The notes under the pieces were generated by a model that did not search any database, was not told where the DNA came from, and worked only from the letters and a program-made list of their open reading frames with translations. This document shows, piece after piece, positions 58,476 through 64,000 of a DNA stretch of 64,000 nt. Location of the stretch: NCBI GenBank assembly GCA_905147135.1, contig LR990043.1, forward strand, positions 16,989,584 to 17,053,583. The letters run 5' to 3'. The stretch's first letter is position 1, and the number at the start of each line of letters is the position of its first letter. Origin of the DNA: Blastobasis lacticolella (lineage: Eukaryota > Arthropoda > Insecta > Lepidoptera > Blastobasidae). The position numbers and the translations under genes are program-made.

Positions 58476-61400
58476 TTAATAGATGTTTGTCAGTCCGTGT
58501 CCCGATGCGTTGGCATCTTGGGGCTCTAGTTTGACGGGGGGGTCTCAAGAGGGGGGCTCCGGAGGTGCGGGGGGGCCCAGCGCAGGAGGCTGCAGCAGCT
58601 TCGCTGCGGCTGGGAATCCGGTTAGGTCTATACCGGGGGGCGGCACTATGCCCGCCGCAGTAGCCGTGCCTTGCAGGTAGCTCACCAACCTGGGGATTAT
58701 GTTAATTTGTGAGGCACATCATATGAATGGTTAACCAATTATGATCCATTTTTGGCAACACCTTGTCAAGAATAAATCTAGAAAGGTCCTATTTTAGGAA
58801 AAAAATAGGGAGCTCATTCCACAACCCATAAAAGCCTTTAAATATTTTTTTCCTGTAGAATAAAATCGATCTAAAAGTAGACCTTTTTTCTTATTTTTTT
58901 AATTATTTTTAACAAGGACTAATATTAATTTTCGTGTGTTTGCGTGTCGTAGAGACTTTGAAGGGTAGTCATAGAGACGGTTTATGATTTCATTCGATAT
59001 TTATATTTACGATCTTTATATTATAACGATTGAATATTGAAGTTTTCCAATTACCATGTGGTAACAATTGGGTAAGTAGAATACCTATTCCATTAATTCA
59101 CGTGTATTATACATGTCTATAGGCACTAATGTATTATAAGCAGACGAGTTAGAAGCTCAGTAGACCAGAGCATTTTGTATATTTGTTGGAGCTATACCAG
59201 AAATACACAAGACCGAAAACTCACCTGATATTACTCTACGTAAGTGAGAATACCACCGAAAATAAAGATGGAGTATGCCTGTCTAAAACAGACTTTCACT
59301 CTGACCTTGAAGGCGTCCAGATTATACTGTTCAGAGAACACACCGGCAGGCAAACCGTTCCATTTCTTTGCCATATCTACGCATTAGAAAGGTCGAGCCC
59401 ATTTCGTACGGATGGCTGGTACATCTACGATATAGTGGTGCTTGTGCCCTGAAGGCGGAAATTAACTTTAGATGCTGTTGACAAAGGGGATTCCCGGGTC
59501 CGTATCCTTCGTACCTTCTCAGTTCCTCGAGTGCGCTGGCCTGCATGAGGATGTAGTTCTTGGCCAGCAGAAGCGTGGCGATCTTGGAGAGCTTGCGCAC
59601 GGACGGCGAGTGCGCGTACGGGATCACGCTACGCAACTCGTCCAGCGCATCGTTCTGGAATTGGATGTAATGTATCAGAGTACCTCATAAAAGAACAAGT
59701 ATGGTTATATATAAAAATTGTTGCCGTGTTGTGCACAAGCAGACGTACAACACGTTAATCTGCCTGTCTACTATCGTAACCTGTCTGACTCTCGCTACAA
59801 AGTGGATTTTTCTTGTACTCGATGATATAGGATAACCTACGGCGCCCTTACGGTCTATTTGTTTGCCAGATACGTACTCGATTACATTCACTCTCGACAT
59901 AGGTAGGTACAAAACAATTTCCTTCGTATTTTCAAATCACCATACCCATTTATGGCTCACCGAATAAAATATCGATACACAAAAACACCCATCAACGGCG
60001 TACCTAACTCTCGTTATCCTCGCACCAAAAACATAACACTAACGCTGAGTTATTGAGCAGTTAATTCGATCGGTTATGATAATTGCCTTGGCACAGTACC
60101 AAGAGGAAGGTGATTACCAAGTCGTGCATTCTCCGACGTTCCCTCGCGTTGATGTTCAGCCGGACGGTTTTCCCCTGACGCATCTTCCCCTGCTTGGATT
60201 TGGACTCGCTGGATGGTCTGGAATGGAAACGACACTAGATTTATGGGATCGTTTCATAAAAAGGCAGATAAGGTGTTAAAAGTGTTATGGTAATGCTTTT
60301 GAATGGGGGTTTTCACAGCACTGTTGATGCACTATTTACGAATGAGCAGAGAGATGGACCGAGGTAACGTTTCAATATTTTAGTTTCAGCTGATGGAATA
60401 TGATGCAATAATTTAGGTTATTTGTAGCAAAAATATACTTTGATGAGCAGGGTCCAAATTATGGAGAGCGATTCAATAATTATTATGGTTCTTTGTACGA
60501 AAAAATACAAATGAGCACCTAGCTCTACTGTTAGAAAGGGCTCTACTGGGGGTACTGCTCAAGTTACATAATTAATATAGAAATGTTGATGCGATGTAAA
60601 GTTGTGTTGATGTGCGTGGCGTACGCTCCGTAGACTGCATTGACACTTTACATCAGGTGTAATAATAAACAAATTATTAATCGTTCGTACCTTCTTTGCA
60701 TAATATAAAACAAAGTATGTACGCTTAGATCTTTAAAACTATGCAACGGATTTTAAAGCGGTTTTCGATAGAGTGATTCAAGAGAAAGGTTTATAAGCAA
60801 GAAAAAGAAAGGAACGTAGAAGTAAAGTAGGTGTAGGGTAGGTGTTGGGTAGAAGTAGGGTTAGGGTAATGTAGGTTTGGGGTAAGGGTAGAACGCCACG
60901 CGAAGGAAGTCGCGCCGGCTCCACTATTTGATTATTATTCGCCCATTAAAAAAATGAGTTTTAGCCACGTGAAATAAGTAAAAAAAGTCAGTCTGTCATG
61001 TCGGTTGTCATATATACAGCGAGCAAGATGGCGGGAGTCCACTTAAGTCCAACAATAATTGAGAGTACCAAACGTATCGATTACTCTAGTAGACTGAATG
61101 AAACCACAAGGCAATGCAGTTTGGGGTGTATAGCTTAGAGCAATCGCAATATGACCCTTATTGCCATGGTAGAGCGCTCTCGTAGAGTTGTAAAGCGGAA
61201 CAAGTGCCAAATCGCATTATGGCAGTTTCGAATGCTAACTATAAAGGGCTTGTACGAGGGTTGTAAAGAAATGGAACTAACATTTGCAAAATGAAATGAG
61301 AGAGCATTTTATTTTGTTTCTAACGCTGTAAATCCTGAATATAACTAAGAGAAACGGAATTTTGACGCTCATGCTAACCGAGGACAGGCTAATTACTTGT

Positions 61401-62901
61401 GTGATATTTTTTTTGCATACACTTTTATTTTTATTATTGTTTTAGATGTTACATTGAAATGTATTTTACAAAGATTTTATTTTTTAATTTTATTTATCAT
61501 TAGCTTTTTGTTTCCGTTAGGTATATGTATATTTAATTCGCTGTTAGGGATGGCATGACAAATACGATATTTATTGTTTATACGTATATAGGTAGTGTTG
61601 GTTCGTTCATTCCAGTGCTTTATCATTGTAGTTATAAAGTCCTGATATTTTTAGACAATAACTAGTTTAGTGCTATATTCAAAAAGTGTACTACGTAATG
61701 TCAAATCTAAACATCAATAAGTCTACAAAAACATTAATAGAGTAATAGAAATTTCGGTCATTGAGAACAAATGGTTGTGCAAAGGGCCGGGGAGTCCCTT
61801 TGTGCACAGATGCTCCATTATAGAGTACATACGTATTTTTGTTTACTACCCTCACAATTTGAACATGTGTGGTGGGTAGCCCGTATGGTCTAATAGTGGA
61901 TCATATCCCAAGCTTAATTTTTTTTGCTATATTGTATCGTCATTATCTCATTTTAGTAGGTACCTATATTCATTTCGCAGGTGAACGGGGTCATTCTCCT
62001 AGTTACCACCTCGCGCCACCATTAGAATAAACAAAAAATAAAGTGAATAATTTTCGCAAGAAAAGCATTTTTGCCTAAATATAGGATCAAGTGTTATTTA
62101 AAAGTTAGAAATTTTAATATCTCTTTCATATGGTTCCTTTGGGTAATTTGCGTACCTAGTCGTAATATAATAATCAAGTTTTATATAATTCTACAAATTC
62201 TACAATATATCATAGGAGGAACTTGAAATATTTAGGCAATCACTTCCATAAGGATAACTGTAACTTAAAGAAAAAAAATCTATACAGATCATTGTGGTTT
62301 TACAAACAGGGATTCTATATCTCCAGACATATAAATCACCTCTATTGTCTCAAAGGGTTGACAGTTATTATGGATACCTATCCGGCATCCCAACGCATGC
62401 GTAATGCGAGATGCGGCTCGAATAGACAGTCCATGTTTCGATTATGCTAATTAACTTTGGTTTTAAATACTCCCATCAAAGAGCTAGATATAATTGACTA
62501 TAGCTAGATAGGTAATGAAATTAAGTAGTTAGTATGAGCACAGAGCTAGTATTTTAGTTAATTCTTACTAAATATTTACAGAGCACCAGCCGTAATATAT
62601 AACAAAAACACAAACATAATGTTTACCGCTTCTGAACTTCCAGATTATTTTAAAAGTTAAAAGGTTTGTTTAGTAAACAATATGTAATAGGAAAAACTAA
62701 CCTCTGAGCATAACTGGTGCCGGCTTCTGGCTGGTTTTCGTCTGTGGGGTAGCAGTGTTGTGCCGGCGGGGGCTGCCCGCCCTGCATGTAGAAGCCTCCG
62801 AGGCCCACGGCTCCCAGCGGAGTCCTTCGGCCCGGCACCGACTGCGGAGGCGAGTGTGACTCCCCGACAGGCACACCATCCCAGCTCCTTCGCCCCTCCA
62901 T
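58476..62901 (-). CDS. Oli: bHLH transcription factor Oli (Olig/Beta3 group)
   Basis: Neural basic helix-loop-helix factor, nuclear, binding E-boxes as a dimer. It is closest to Drosophila Oli and vertebrate BHLHE22/23. Four exons in coding order: 62702-62901, 60118-60217, 59515-59654, 58476-58689; phases agree at every junction and give 217 aa. The start is ATG in ACCATGG at 62901; upstream codons in frame are not ATG. Exon 1 is Gly/Pro-rich. Exon 2 ends with the basic region and start of helix 1, [17 protein letters not shown]. Exon 3 continues [40 protein letters not shown] and ALEELR. Exon 4 adds [10 protein letters not shown] and a Pro/Ala-rich tail ending LTNIY. Basic and HLH residues are intact. 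Introns are 2,484, 463 and 825 bp. Neighbouring non-coding DNA probably holds its enhancers. Confidence 0.95.
59230..59460 (-). mobile_element. Retroposon fragment in Oli intron 3
   Basis: Shares the layout of 21300-21497: AGTATGCCTGTCTAAAACAG, CTTGAAGGCGTCCAGATTAT, AGAGAACACACCGGCAGGC. It ends about 55 bp from the exon 3 donor. Confidence 0.5.
60715..60925 (+). repeat. Dispersed repeat ending in AAGGAAGTCGCG
   Basis: Third copy of the family at 9421: AACTATGCAACGGATTTTAA, TCGATAGAGTGATTCAAGAG, AAGGTTTATAAGCAAGAAAA, then degenerate GTAGG-type short repeats and GCCACGCGAAGGAAGTCGCG. Confidence 0.55.
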
Positions 62902-64000
62902 GGTAAACTTAGTGCATAACACTGGCCGGTTGAAATAAAAAGAAATTATGTTTTGTGTGAGGAACGCCAGTCAGCCAGTGACGTTTTTTACACTGGCTGG
63001 TTAGGAATTTAATTTTAAAAATGGAGCGCCATCCAGTGACGTTTGTTTGAGCGGGCGCGTTGACAGACAGTGCAGCGGTGGCGAGAAGCGGTCCACAATC
63101 GATCGCGGCACGCAGCTGGGGTGCGCACCCCTCATCTCGGAGTGAGCATTGTTCCGAGAGGCGGTGGGATTTCGCCCGAGTGCGGCCGACTGCCGCGCTG
63201 GCCGATAAGCGGACAGTGGTTGATTTGGATTCCTGTTAATTATGCTTGAACTCGATATCTACGAGTATATTTCAACTTTTTTAATAACAAAAACAAACTT
63301 ACTTCATTTATTGTTACAAAAACTTTTTAGATTCATATTTTAAATACATTGTTGTGAATATGTTAATCGTTCAGCCCTTCATCTGCTCATTAATTGAATT
63401 TTTTTAAATTGATATTTTCCGAGACAATTATTCCGTTTATTAACAAAAGAAACGTATATCTAATACCTACCACTACGGTGGCAAACAAGCGTGCTATCAG
63501 TCTGGTCGTAAGCAGTTAGGTACCATTTCATAGTATGGACGTTTACAACCAAGTGTCTCAAACGAGTGTTCATAACCATCATCATCGATGTACCATATTT
63601 ATTTGCAATTAAAGGAATTGAATTATATTGAATCATTATTCATTATTAATATCCATCCATAATATCCGTGGAGAGTTTTATTATTTTCTCCACGCGGGTT
63701 GGAGTTTGGTGTTTTAAATACACAACAGAAATCGCTGCCTCTACGCTCTACACTGCTACGCTCTATGCTCTACGCTGGTCTACGGCGGTCGTATTAAGCG
63801 TTAATTAATCCTCCCTAAGCTGCGGCGCGCGCGGGCGTCGTGTGGCTATGCGCATAGGGTTGCCAGGTCCAAAAACACAAAAGCCGGACGCGGCGCTTAA
63901 TTTTACCCTAAAAGCCGGACATACCGTTTTTATAAATAGATTTTATCTGATATATGTTCCAAAAGCCGGACAATATTTCATAATAAAAAAACAATAACTT
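62902..64000. other. Upstream region of Oli, right window end
   Basis: First about 350 bp (62900-63250) are GC-richer and should contain the Oli promoter and 5' UTR; ACACTGGC..GCCAGTG sequences near 62920-63000 form a small inverted repeat. Then a TACGGCCTGCCTGAT-type fragment (63473-63560), a GGAGATCGCAGTGTT-type fragment (63640-63760) and three spaced copies of AAAAGCCGGAC (63880-63971). No gene seen. Confidence 0.5.

Larger units (their letters stand above)
58690..62701. other. Oli introns
   Basis: The 825-bp intron 3 carries a retroposon fragment (about 59230-59460) of the family at 21300. The 463-bp intron 2 shows nothing. The 2.5-kb intron 1 holds a dispersed repeat (60715-60925) ending GCCACGCGAAGGAAGTCGCG and is otherwise AT-rich with no recognised content; the 75-codon ORF at 62223 has no known domain. 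Confidence 0.55.

Noticed and set aside
58483..58680. Plus-strand Gly/Ser-rich 65-codon ORF
   Set aside because: Exact antisense of Oli exon 4, whose minus-strand frame joins in phase to the bHLH exon.

Overview
The window looks like a piece of a lepidopteran (moth or butterfly) nuclear chromosome. It is AT-rich. Its genes are split by GT..AG introns, and the space between and inside genes is filled with insect-type transposons: tRNA-derived SINEs, RTE-like LINE 3' ends, a maT-type mariner, a Transib element and several MITE families. There are no operons, no bacterial signals and no CRISPR. The order Lepidoptera is inferred from the style of the repeats and from gene content; I could not run a search to confirm it.

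Five protein-coding genes can be rebuilt exon by exon. From left to right: (1) proteasome subunit alpha-7 (+ strand, 3 exons, 249 aa); (2) a divergent heat-shock-factor-like DNA-binding protein (- strand, about 6 exons), tail-to-tail with gene 1 and head-to-head with gene 3; (3) protein FAN/NSMAF, a GRAM-BEACH-WD40 protein (+ strand, 13 exons, 898 aa, spread over 25 kb, with one intron of 13.7 kb); (4) the cysteine/serine-rich nuclear protein Axud1/CSRNP (- strand, CDS uninterrupted, 785 aa); (5) the neural bHLH factor Oli (Olig/Beta3 group, - strand, 4 exons, 217 aa).

Layout. 1-2.8 kb is intergenic with small inverted and tandem repeats. 2.8-8.1 kb is a compact cluster of housekeeping-type genes. 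8.1-33.6 kb is NSMAF, whose introns hold most of the mobile elements, including the Transib element with perfect 5-bp duplications. 33.7-36 kb is a short repeat-rich spacer. 36-38.4 kb is Axud1, followed by about 20 kb of mostly non-coding sequence (38.5-58.4 kb) that would hold the regulatory DNA of Axud1 and Oli. That stretch also carries the mariner nested in an older repeat, a decayed THAP-domain remnant and a long poly-G tract. 58.4-62.9 kb is Oli.

The five genes do not form a pathway: protein turnover, putative transcription control, TNF-receptor/sphingomyelinase-type signalling, an immediate-early-type nuclear factor and a neuronal bHLH. The shared features are architectural: a 466-bp bidirectional promoter between the HSF-like gene and NSMAF that contains a DRE-type TATCGATA box, and apparently overlapping 3' ends between PSMA7 and the HSF-like gene. 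I did not find evidence for a wholly new biological system. The most unusual items are the HSF-like protein, the Transib deletion derivative with about 480-bp terminal repeats, the SINE/LINE shared tail, the nested mariner and the THAP remnant.
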